NCBI RefSeq assembly: GCF_050633125.1
Contig: NZ_JBOEFX010000112.1
Coordinates: 1 to 64,000, forward strand
DNA from: Lewinella sp050633125
GTDB lineage: Bacteria; Bacteroidota; Bacteroidia; Chitinophagales; Saprospiraceae
Direction: 5' to 3'
Length of the DNA stretch: 64,000 bases
Part shown: one piece after another, positions 45,165-53,570 of the stretch
How positions within the stretch are numbered: the stretch's first letter is position 1
Layout: every line of letters begins with the position of its first letter
The notes under the pieces: generated by a model
What the model was told of the DNA's origin: nothing
The model's database searches: none
What the model saw: only the letters and a program-made list of their open reading frames with translations
Position numbers and translations under genes: made by a program

Positions 45165-46433
45165 ATGGAGAAAATGAAGGCATTAACTGCCGAAGCAAGA
45201 AGACTGGAAGCCATTATCAATACTGCTACCGATGGCATTATTACTATAGATGAAAAAGGGTTTATCGAAACCATCAATCCATCTGCCGCAAAGCTATTTG
45301 CTTACCAGCCGGAACAAGTAATGGGGAAAAAGATCAATATATTGATGCCTTCTCCTTACCATGCAGAACATGACGACTACATGGACAATTACCATCGTAC
45401 TGGTAAGGCTAAGATAATTGGCAAAGGCCGAGAGGTCGAAGGGCTTCGTAGTGATGGTACCGTCTTCCCTTTTCGCTTAGCCGTAAGCCAAATGACCATT
45501 GATGGTCAGCGCATGTACACTGGGGTTGTCCATGACCTCAGTGATATTAAAGCTGCGGAACAGCGCATTATGGAACTTAATCGTGCCCTCGAAGAAAAGG
45601 TCGTCCAACGCACCGAAGACTTGGCCAATGCCGTAGACCAGCTTCTAGGTACTAACCAGCTCCTTAAACAAGAAATCGAGGAAAAGCAAGCCGTCGAAAA
45701 CCAGCTTCGCGAGCAAGAACAAGAACTCCAACAAGCCCTTAGAAAAGAGAAAGAACTAAATGCGCTGAAAAGTCGCTTTGTCAGTATGGCGTCTCATGAA
45801 TTCCGTACACCATTGAGTACCATACTAAGCTCTACAGAGTTGGTGGAAATGTATCATACCGAGGAACAGCACTCCAAGCGGCTTCGCCATATCGACCGAA
45901 TAAAAGCTGCTGTTGGCAACCTCAACGATATCCTCAATGATTTCTTATCCTTGAGCAGATTGGAAGAAGGGAAACTCGATGTGCAGTTGGAAAAACTTGA
46001 GCTGGCAGCCTTTCTTCGTGAAATGGAAGATGAAATTAACCTACTACTTAAAGATGGGCAACAATTAGCGTTCCCTTCTCGGAAGGAAAAGTGGATCATC
46101 ACCACCGACCCCAAAATGTTGCGTAATATCTTACTCAATCTTCTTTCCAATGCCAGCAAGTATTCCGCAAAAGGGCAAACCATCTATCTTGATGTGGAAA
46201 AAGACGAAACAGCTATTACTTTTGTGATTAAAGACGAAGGCATGGGCATCCCCAAAGAAGACCAGAAACATCTATTCACTCGATTTTTCCGAGCACATAA
46301 TGTCGAAAACATTAAGGGCACTGGGCTAGGCCTGCACATTGTACAACAGTATCTCGATTTACTAAAAGGAAAAATTGAATTTACCAGCGAAATGAGCAAA
46401 GGCTCCGTTTTTCGAATTACTTTACCGATCTAG
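45165..46433 (+). CDS. FixL-like PAS sensor histidine kinase, probable haem oxygen sensor
   Basis: The protein has 422 residues with no membrane segments, so it is cytoplasmic. The PAS domain (about 10-130) closely follows FixL. The His that holds haem in FixL aligns with His69 (AEHDDY), and the FixL oxygen-contact Arg of the IIGxGR motif aligns with Arg89 (IIGKGR). Two other FixL pocket residues differ (Asn75, Lys83 at the matching sites). A coiled coil (about 135-200) leads into HisKA with His211 (SHEFRTPLS) and an HATPase domain (N box NLLSNASKYSAKG, G boxes GMGIP and GTGLGLH). The response-regulator gene follows after 43 bases. Haem binding is inferred from aligned residues. Confidence 0.88.
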   Translation: MEKMKALTAEARRLEAIINTATDGIITIDEKGFIETINPSAAKLFAYQPEQVMGKKINILMPSPYHAEHDDYMDNYHRTGKAKIIGKGREVEGLRSDGTVFPFRLAVSQMTIDGQRMYTGVVHDLSDIKAAEQRIMELNRALEEKVVQRTEDLANAVDQLLGTNQLLKQEIEEKQAVENQLREQEQELQQALRKEKELNALKSRFVSMASHEFRTPLSTILSSTELVEMYHTEEQHSKRLRHIDRIKAAVGNLNDILNDFLSLSRLEEGKLDVQLEKLELAAFLREMEDEINLLLKDGQQLAFPSRKEKWIITTDPKMLRNILLNLLSNASKYSAKGQTIYLDVEKDETAITFVIKDEGMGIPKEDQKHLFTRFFRAHNVENIKGTGLGLHIVQQYLDLLKGKIEFTSEMSKGSVFRITLPI

Positions 46434-46476
46434 AACTGGTAAAAAACCGTTGCTTTACAATATTAAACTAATAATA

Positions 46477-47523
46477 ATGAAACGTATACTCATCATTGAA
46501 GACAACGCCGAGGTTAGGGAGAATCTCTCGGAAATCCTCAGCCTTTATGGCTACAGCATTGAGGAGGCGATCAATGGTAAAGAAGGAGTTGAAAAGGCGC
46601 TGGCAGCCCCCCCTGATCTGATTCTATGTGATGTCATGATGCCTGAGTTGGATGGTTATGGCGTTTTAAAAATACTGAGTCAGAAAGAGACTACCCTGGG
46701 GGTTCCTTTTATTTTCCTAACGGCAAAAACAGAGAAAGAAGACTTACGCCGAGGCATGAACCTCGGAGCAGACGACTACCTGATGAAGCCAATTTATAAA
46801 GACGAGCTCCTCGAAGTCGTACAGCAACGCCTCGCTAAACACGAGCGCCTCCAACGGCAGTTCAGCCAAACCTCCGTTACCTTCAGCGCCTTCATCGACG
46901 AAGCCAGAGGCCATGCCGAACTAAAAAAACTCTCTACAGACCACCGCCTGCGCAGCTACACCAGAAAAGAAAAGGTATTTACGGAAGGCGATTATCCCCG
47001 TTATTTATATTTGGTAGAAAATGGTAAAATCAAGCTCTACAAAACCAATGATTTTGGTAAAGAGTACATTATCAACTACTGCCAGGAGGGCGATTTCTTA
47101 GGCTATACCCCATTGATCAGTGGACAGGAAGGCTATTCTTTTACCGCCGCAGCGATGGAGGACAGCGAACTTCGATTGATTCCAAGGGAGGATTTCGAAA
47201 AATTACTCTCTGCCAACCCTAATGTCACCTCCCGCATGATAAAAATGTTGGCCAATAATGTTGCAGACAAGGAAGAACAACTGATGCAACTCGCCTATGA
47301 CTCGATCCGCAAACGAGTAGCCGACACATTGGTCGTCATTGCAGAAAAGGAAAACACCATGGAGTTTGATATCCTACGTGAAGACCTCGCCAAAATGGTT
47401 GGTACTGCTAAAGAAAGCGTAATTCGTACCCTCACCGATTTCCGCGAAAGCGGCTACATCCAGATCATCGATGGCCGCATACATATCCTCGATATCGATA
47501 AACTTAATGGAATCATGGGGTAA
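46477..47523 (+). CDS. receiver-CRP/FNR fusion transcription regulator
   Basis: The protein has 348 residues from the ATG at 46477; the frame is open further upstream only through a TTG. Residues 1-125 form a receiver with Asp52 (LILCDVMMPE). Residues about 155-265 are a cyclic-nucleotide-binding fold of the CRP/FNR family, without the cysteines of an FNR iron-sulfur cluster. Residues about 275-345 are the CRP-type helix-turn-helix; the recognition helix reads AKESVIRTL, keeping the Glu and Arg that contact TTGA/TGTGA half-sites. It joins in one chain what FixJ and FixK do separately in rhizobia. It is very likely phosphorylated by the adjacent kinase. Confidence 0.9.
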   Translation: MKRILIIEDNAEVRENLSEILSLYGYSIEEAINGKEGVEKALAAPPDLILCDVMMPELDGYGVLKILSQKETTLGVPFIFLTAKTEKEDLRRGMNLGADDYLMKPIYKDELLEVVQQRLAKHERLQRQFSQTSVTFSAFIDEARGHAELKKLSTDHRLRSYTRKEKVFTEGDYPRYLYLVENGKIKLYKTNDFGKEYIINYCQEGDFLGYTPLISGQEGYSFTAAAMEDSELRLIPREDFEKLLSANPNVTSRMIKMLANNVADKEEQLMQLAYDSIRKRVADTLVVIAEKENTMEFDILREDLAKMVGTAKESVIRTLTDFRESGYIQIIDGRIHILDIDKLNGIMG

Positions 47524-47545
47524 AGCTCACTGCTTAATGTCCTGC

Positions 47546-47968
47546 TCAAGGCACACGCTTTTTGTTATCTGGATACGAGTCTGCTGCCTTGAGTTCAATC
47601 CTTGCGATCGTCATCACAATTAAAATTTCAATCAAAACATACCCCCATCCGAGATAGGTAACCTTCTCGTAATGATAGATAGCTAATCCAATAGACAGCA
47701 AGCAATAACCTACATTTAGGAAGGCTATCCCCTTCAAAAGGGAGCCGATATTTCCACTTTTCTTCTGGTAACAGAAAAAATCATAACCTGCAAATAAGCA
47801 CGGCAATAGCGCAAGGATGTAAAGTGTTGGCCTGGGAATTCCAAAGTATTCCTCAAATTCAACCAAAACAACGCCCAACAAGAAAGCCGACAATATAGCC
47901 CCTAGCCCATCTAGCAGAAATAGCTTTCTTGGATCGGCATTACCCCAATTTATAAGTTGATCTATCAT
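47546..47968 (-). CDS. small integral membrane protein of unknown function
   Basis: The protein has 140 residues from the ATG at 47968; a start at 48007 would overlap the preceding gene by 25 bases. Four hydrophobic helices are seen: LFLLDGLGAILSAFLLGVV, TLYILALLPCLFAGYDFF, IAFLNVGYCLLSIGLAIY and WGYVLIEILIVMTIA. Family not recognised; resembles small uncharacterised Bacteroidota membrane proteins. It follows the hexapeptide-transferase gene and is probably co-transcribed. Confidence 0.7.
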   Translation of the reverse strand: MIDQLINWGNADPRKLFLLDGLGAILSAFLLGVVLVEFEEYFGIPRPTLYILALLPCLFAGYDFFCYQKKSGNIGSLLKGIAFLNVGYCLLSIGLAIYHYEKVTYLGWGYVLIEILIVMTIARIELKAADSYPDNKKRVP

Positions 47969-47982
47969 TTGGTTACCGGGCC

Positions 47983-48579
47983 TCAACTCCCTTTTATAGT
48001 TTCCCAAGTAGTATAAAGACTCTCCTGCGCAGGTCGATCAGCAGGAATTTCTCGCAAGGGTTCACAAACTTCCAATTGGGCGTGCAGCTCGGAGGGCAAT
48101 TGTTGATACAGGCGAGTGCCTTTGGTTTTCCAGGCCAGCATTTCGTCGTTTACATCTTTGATGATTTTGGCCGGATTCCCTACCACCAAACTGCGATCAG
48201 GAATAATCGTCTTAGCTTTCACAAAAGAGAGTGCACCAATGATACTCCCCGCTCCTACCACAACTTCGTCCATGATAACACTGTTCATACCGATCATTAC
48301 ATTACGCCCCAAACGGGCACCATGAATGATCGCGCCGTGCCCTACATGAGCGCCTTCCTCCAGCAACACCGTCACACCTGGAAACATGTGTATAGTACAG
48401 TTTTCCTGCACATTACAACCGTCTTCTATAACAATACCGCCCCAGTCTCCTCGTAGCGCCGCGCCAGGCCCAATATAAACATCGGCACCAATAACGACAT
48501 TCCCCGTCACCGTGGCTTGCGGATGTACAAAAGCAGTAGGGTGAACAACCGGTTGGAAGCCTTTAAAAGCGTAAAACAT
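47983..48579 (-). CDS. paaY: gamma-carbonic anhydrase/PaaY-like hexapeptide protein
   Basis: The protein has 198 residues from the ATG at 48579; the longer frame extends into the upstream gene. It has left-handed beta-helix repeats (VTGNVVIGADVYIGPGAAL and similar). Three histidines match gamma-carbonic anhydrase zinc ligands: His64 (CTIHMF), His81 and His86 (GHGAIIHG). The C-terminal region fits the PaaY/YrdA branch. PaaY members act as thioesterases or carbonic anhydrases; which one applies here is open. The start is 1 base after the stop of the DinB-like gene. Confidence 0.82.
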   Translation of the reverse strand: MFYAFKGFQPVVHPTAFVHPQATVTGNVVIGADVYIGPGAALRGDWGGIVIEDGCNVQENCTIHMFPGVTVLLEEGAHVGHGAIIHGARLGRNVMIGMNSVIMDEVVVGAGSIIGALSFVKAKTIIPDRSLVVGNPAKIIKDVNDEMLAWKTKGTRLYQQLPSELHAQLEVCEPLREIPADRPAQESLYTTWETIKGS

Positions 48580-48580
48580 A

Positions 48581-49150
48581 TTATTTTTTCTTATTTCTCC
48601 ATTCTTCCGTAAAATGCTCACGGTGCTTGGGTTGACTAAATTTTTTAGCATTGTAGGCAGCAGATTCTCCACGAGGAATAGACAAGCTTTCCCATTCTGC
48701 CCCCTTTAACATACGACCAAGATACACCATTTGCCCTACGTGATAAGCATAATGAGCAAGTTGCCGATTGATCGCCTCCACTATAGTGTGGCCCATGTTT
48801 CGAATATAGATAATGGTATCAAAATTTTCTTCATCCACCGTATCCAAAGCCGTAAATAAGCACTGCCATCCGGCCTCCCACTTTTGCTGCAACTCCTTGC
48901 GATTTTTTATATCCGCATCGAACTCAGCTTCCCGCTGGCGCCATTCTTTTTCACCATCAGTAGTCAGAAAATCAGTCCAACGCGACAACATATTACCCCA
49001 CAAATGCTTAGCGATGATAGCGATGGAGTTGCTTTCAGGATTATATTGCCAAAATAGCTGGTCGTCGGTCAATTGATCCATCGTTCGATCTCCCAGTGTT
49101 TTATAATACTGGAATTGCTTACGGGCGCTATCGAGGTAATTGGTGGTCAT
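48581..49150 (-). CDS. DinB/DUF1572 family protein
   Basis: The protein has 189 residues, all-helical. The features LFWQYNPESNSIAIIAKHLWGNMLSRW and ALNRQLAHYAYHVGQMVYLGR (here AINRQLAH...) give the DinB-type metal-binding histidines: one in helix 2 and two in the HYAYH segment. DUF1572 members are widespread in Bacteroidota. Enzyme activity, possibly thiol-dependent S-transferase, is not established. Co-transcribed with the PaaY-like gene. Confidence 0.85.
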   Translation of the reverse strand: MTTNYLDSARKQFQYYKTLGDRTMDQLTDDQLFWQYNPESNSIAIIAKHLWGNMLSRWTDFLTTDGEKEWRQREAEFDADIKNRKELQQKWEAGWQCLFTALDTVDEENFDTIIYIRNMGHTIVEAINRQLAHYAYHVGQMVYLGRMLKGAEWESLSIPRGESAAYNAKKFSQPKHREHFTEEWRNKKK

Positions 49151-49207
49151 TGCTATGTGTTTTAGAGAGATACAATTTAAGGAAAAGTAGACAAAACAAC
49201 AGTCCCC

Positions 49208-51451
49208 TTACTTCTTTTGCGTTGGCGCAAAACACTCCAAACCGTTTACTATCTCACCTGATTGGCTCATCACAATAAGTATTGCATCGACGTCAGCATC
49301 TCTATAAATCGATCCATAGGCGGCAATGAAGCCATTATCCAATACCTCTACATTGGTAATGGTAATCTCGTAAGCCACTGGTATTTTCACTTCTTTGACC
49401 AGCCCACCTGTGAGGTCATAAACCTCGTAATTAAGTTGATAAATATCTGTTTCTCCTGTTTGCTGTGTGTTCCTACCACAGCCCACAACAACAACTTGAC
49501 TTGCGTTTAAAAAATCTACCCCGGCAGTTAATTGTGTATTTTTCGACGTAAAACTCCTCGTATTCATGCCTTTGGCATCAAAAAACTCCAGGTAATAAAC
49601 AGGCGGATCACCACCACGCTGAATATTCACACCCAGCAGGACGCCTTCTGAATCAGGAACCGCTACCAATTTGTTCTTCGCCCTGTTGAATCCTCGGAAG
49701 TTACTATATATCCTGGGATCTTCTAGTTGGGCGAATGATTTCGTGGTTTCCCAAACCAAACCATTGTCGACGCTGACTTTACGAACGGTCAAATTGTTGT
49801 CCAAAAAAGAGGAAACAAAGCCCACTGTTCTTTCTTGCAGGCCAAAGAACTGCTGATCATGGTCGGTAAAATTTAAACCTTGTGTGCGTCTGAATGCTGG
49901 ATTTTCCAGATCGACATTCCATAAAAGATGCTCTTCCGTGCGCGCGCTGAAATTTTTGTAGTGCCCGTATACGGCAATTTTGTTACCAGGAATTACGACT
50001 ACTTGAGGATTATTAATAATCTGAGAACTAGCCTCCAGCAAATAGATTTGTTGGTTCAATTCCCCCGTTACACCGTAGACATCCACTCTCAACTCACAAC
50101 GGTAGCTATCGTCTACATCTGCAATTACCGATGCAAAACCACCGTCCTCCAGCATCACCAAAGACGCATTTTTCATAATATCCTCTCGGGCTTCAGAAGT
50201 AATACTGCCTTCTAGTTCACCGTCTAATGAAAACTGTTTTGTGATACTCGTAAAAAGCCCTCTAGTCATTCTCTTAACTCCCGTAAAAATTTTGTCTCCT
50301 ACCAATTCAACATCAACAACCTCATCCTGAATGGTGCTTTGATTTGTAAGGCTACCTTTTGCAAGTGTGGTAAAACTTGTGGTATTCATATCAAATCGCA
50401 CCAACGCTCCGTCATCATCCAAATACTCGCATATGCCTTCCGGGTAAAAACGTGCGCTACTGATAATTGTCTTTTCAAGAGGGTAAGTACCGATAAGTTT
50501 ATACCCATACTTTTTTGAAGCCAACTGGTATATGTTTTGTCGACTCATGATCCAGAAGTCATCCTGGAATTTAGCAAACGGGAAAAGGAAATCCCCTCTC
50601 ACCTCTTTTGGGTAGCTCAAATCCGTAAGGATTTCTCCATTGCCTACACCCAAACCAATGATCTTTTTCGTCGTGTAGTCAATCAAATAAAGTACTCCCC
50701 TTTCCAGAAAACCTCTGGTAATCATGGAAACACCGTCATTAGAATCATTCAGCCCTTTTTCCCACAGTACTGTGCCGTCAGCAGCCAGCCTGGTAATTAC
50801 TACATCATGCGTAGTAGCAGATGTTTTGTGAGTGCCTAACACCACAAGTTCACCGCTACCAAGCGGAACCACGTCGAGAAGAAGCCCTCCCGTAAATCCC
50901 ATATCAACATCATAAACCATTTCTCCTGTCGAATTGAAGCTTCGAACTCGGTTAGTGTGATAGCGGCCATATTTTGTGGTGCTTTGGTAATACGCAATAA
51001 AATAATTTTGCTGCTCATCTATTCCTGTCTGAATCGGTCTCTCGTCCATTTCCGTTCCAAAAGTAAAACTGCGTATTGTCTTTCCGCTGGCATCGAGATA
51101 ATTAACCATAATATCACTACCCCCTTTTAGAGAGCTATAGGAAATGCCACAGGAAATAGCGCCTCCATTTCCGTTTTCTTCCGCACTAGACAGGTATTGC
51201 CGGCCAGGTAAAAAGGTAGTCAAACTATCCGTCAGGCCTCCAGGGACAGACAATTGGTAGGTTCTTACATCTATAGCGGTAGGATCGTCATAATTACCAT
51301 AAGCATGCAAAAGGTACTTCCCATCTTCCGAGCGCGTAAAGTCACTCCAATGATTTATGCTAGCGGTTTCTCCAAAACAACTGACGAATGGCGTTTGGGC
51401 AATGGAACCAATGGAAACCAATAGCCCTAGTAAGAGCAGTATATTTTTCAT
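49208..51451 (-). CDS. secreted protein of unknown function, beta-propeller-like
   Basis: The protein has 747 residues. A signal peptide MKNILLLLGLLVSIGSIAQ is cut near TPFVS. The rest is rich in short strands with recurring patterns such as GDKIFTGVKR, DGGFASVI, GNKIAVYGHY and DNGFIAAYG, as in propeller-like repeats that log values. There is no type IX sorting domain; the C-terminus ends in ECFAPTQKK. No enzyme motif is visible. Probably periplasmic or surface-bound. It appears monocistronic. Confidence 0.7.
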   Translation of the reverse strand: MKNILLLLGLLVSIGSIAQTPFVSCFGETASINHWSDFTRSEDGKYLLHAYGNYDDPTAIDVRTYQLSVPGGLTDSLTTFLPGRQYLSSAEENGNGGAISCGISYSSLKGGSDIMVNYLDASGKTIRSFTFGTEMDERPIQTGIDEQQNYFIAYYQSTTKYGRYHTNRVRSFNSTGEMVYDVDMGFTGGLLLDVVPLGSGELVVLGTHKTSATTHDVVITRLAADGTVLWEKGLNDSNDGVSMITRGFLERGVLYLIDYTTKKIIGLGVGNGEILTDLSYPKEVRGDFLFPFAKFQDDFWIMSRQNIYQLASKKYGYKLIGTYPLEKTIISSARFYPEGICEYLDDDGALVRFDMNTTSFTTLAKGSLTNQSTIQDEVVDVELVGDKIFTGVKRMTRGLFTSITKQFSLDGELEGSITSEAREDIMKNASLVMLEDGGFASVIADVDDSYRCELRVDVYGVTGELNQQIYLLEASSQIINNPQVVVIPGNKIAVYGHYKNFSARTEEHLLWNVDLENPAFRRTQGLNFTDHDQQFFGLQERTVGFVSSFLDNNLTVRKVSVDNGLVWETTKSFAQLEDPRIYSNFRGFNRAKNKLVAVPDSEGVLLGVNIQRGGDPPVYYLEFFDAKGMNTRSFTSKNTQLTAGVDFLNASQVVVVGCGRNTQQTGETDIYQLNYEVYDLTGGLVKEVKIPVAYEITITNVEVLDNGFIAAYGSIYRDADVDAILIVMSQSGEIVNGLECFAPTQKK

Positions 51452-51672
51452 GAGCGCGTTTGTTTGTCAAAATAACAGCTAATATAAGCTTTTAGCGTAT
51501 TGGGGAATACCTATACATAAACGTTTTTCGTCCTCTAATGCGAGTGGGCAGTACCTGTCATCCATCAAAGAGAACGACTAAACATAGAAAATCTACTCAT
51601 TTTCCACACAAACTAATCACTCCTAATTAACGCATAATCAGACAAAAAACTCATTATCATTATTTAAAATCG

Positions 51673-51680
51673 TACCTTTG
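51673..51680 (+). promoter_or_regulatory. -7 box of the DEAD-box helicase gene
   Basis: TACCTTTG matches the Bacteroidota consensus TAnnTTTG exactly and lies 63 bases before the start codon. A convincing -33 element is not seen. Confidence 0.6.
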
Positions 51681-51743
51681 CGGCTTAATTCAGGAACGCT
51701 ATTCTTTTATTCCCGTCGTTTCTTCATTCGTAGTACTATTTTA

Positions 51744-53349
51744 ATGTCAGATTTTTCTTCTCTGGGCTTGTCCCAACCGCTTTTAGACGCTATTGCTGAA
51801 TTGGGTTTTGTAGAACCTACCCCCATCCAACAAGAGGCTATTCCCTTTCTCCTCGCTGGTGACCGCGACCTCGTGGGCTTGGCACAAACAGGCACAGGTA
51901 AAACTGCTGCTTTTGGCCTCCCCCTCATTGACCGTATGGACCTCAGCATCGGTAAGCCCTTGGGGCTGGTTCTTGCGCCTACCCGTGAATTGTGTGTACA
52001 GATCACCAAGGAGCTGCAACAATTTGCGCTTTTCCGGCCAATGCTCAATATTACAGCGGTCTACGGAGGTGCTGACATTTGGGCACAGATGAAACAACTC
52101 AAGGCCGGTTCTCAGCTCGTTGTAGCTACCCCCGGTCGTTTACGTGATCTTATTAAGCGTAGAGCAATCCAACTCGACTCCATCACAACCGTTGTTCTTG
52201 ATGAAGCCGACGAGATGCTCAATATGGGCTTTAAGGAAGAAATCGACGAAATCCTGGAAAGCGTTCCTTCCGAACGACGTACCTGGCTTTTTTCGGCGAC
52301 CATGCCTAAAGAAGTAAGAAGGCTGACCAAGCATTATATGCATGACCCCCACGAAATTAAAGTGGGTGACACCAGCCAGACCAATGAAGATATTGATCAC
52401 CAGTTCATCGTAGCTCGCCCTCGTGAGCGACTGGAAGTTTTGCGCCGCTACCTCGATTCAGACCCCGAGCTTTACGCGCTGGTTTTCTGTCGCACCCGTG
52501 CCGAAACATTAAGCTTATCCGATGATCTGCAACGCGATGGCTACGCCGTAGACGTTCTCAACGGTGATCTTTCCCAAGCCCAACGCGACCGGGCTATGGA
52601 GCGTTTTCGTAGTAAGCGTGTACGGATTTTAATTGCTACGGATGTAGCTGCTCGCGGACTCGATGTACAGGGGATCACTCACGTTTTCCACCTCAACATC
52701 CCCGATGATTGGGCCTTTTACGCTCACCGCTCTGGTCGTACCGGACGCGCTGGCGAGAAAGGTAAATCCATCATGTTGTTGCACCCCAATGACCGTCACA
52801 AGCTAAGGGGCCTCGACAGACAGATGAACCTCCAGTTCAATGAAACAGAGCCGCCAAGTGTATTAGGATTGGTAGAACGCCGCCTACAGCGTACTTTCCA
52901 AAGCCTTCTCGAAGCCAAAACTATTCCGGCCTTGGCGCCCCTTACCGCAGAACTGGAAGTGACCCTTTTTGACCTGAGTAAAGAGGAGCTGATCCAGCGT
53001 GTTGCTGCGCTTAACTTTGGTGAACTACCTGTCCATTATCAGCGCGAAGCTTTATATTTACTAGACCCACGTAATGCCAATAAAGGCAAAAACCACAGAA
53101 AAGAAAGTGAGGTTCGTAAGTCGCCGGGTAAATACCAGCGGATGTTTATCAACATCGGTAAGAAAGAAGTCGCCGGTATTCNNNNNNNNNNNNNNNNNNN
53201 NNNNNNNNNNNNNTGGTGGTGGTGGCGGCGGTGGTCGCCGTGATCGCGGCCCCAAGAAAGACCGCAGCTTCTCCAAGAAGGGTTCTTTCAAAAAGAGGAA
53301 AGAAAAGAAATTCGGTTTCCCAAAACAGAAGAAAGGAAAACGGAGGTAA
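51744..53349 (+). CDS. DEAD-box RNA helicase (interrupted by N gap)
   Basis: The start at 51744 is chosen because MSDFSSLGLSQPLLDAIAELGF is the family's Q-motif leader. Motifs: TPIQQEAIP, AQTGTGKT, PTRELC, TPGRL, DEAD, SATMP, and in the second domain IATDVAARGLD and HRSGRTGRAG. A C-terminal extension has an RNA-binding-like fold, then a Gly-rich and Lys/Arg-rich tail ending GKRR. The 32 N at 53182-53213 shift the frame: the tail reads correctly only in the next frame, so the gap length is wrong rather than the gene broken. It acts in RNA remodelling, ribosome assembly or cold growth. Confidence 0.9.
53182..53213. other. assembly gap (32 N) inside the DEAD-box gene
   Basis: It interrupts the Gly-rich tail, probably a low-complexity Gly/Arg repeat that failed to assemble. 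Confidence 0.95.
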
Positions 53350-53432
53350 TTTTTGGTTAGATGGTTGATTGTTAGATGGTTTAGGCCATACAACTATGTG
53401 CATCATGCCTTCTCTTCTCTATAGAACCACAT

Positions 53433-53466
53433 AAAAAAGGATAGGACTTGCGTCCTATCCTTTTTA
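53433..53466. terminator. bidirectional terminator between helicase and metG
   Basis: AAAAAGGATAGGAC and GTCCTATCCTTTTT flank a 4-base loop TTGC. The stem is perfect, with A run before and T run after, so it can act for both convergent genes. Confidence 0.9.
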
Positions 53467-53570
53467 TTTTGCATAACCATTTCCTTGGTGCCTTTGGTGG
53501 TTCAAAATCCACATATCGGGTAAATTTCGTGAATTCCCCTACTAGACTAGCCTCATATGGTTCAAAAAAA

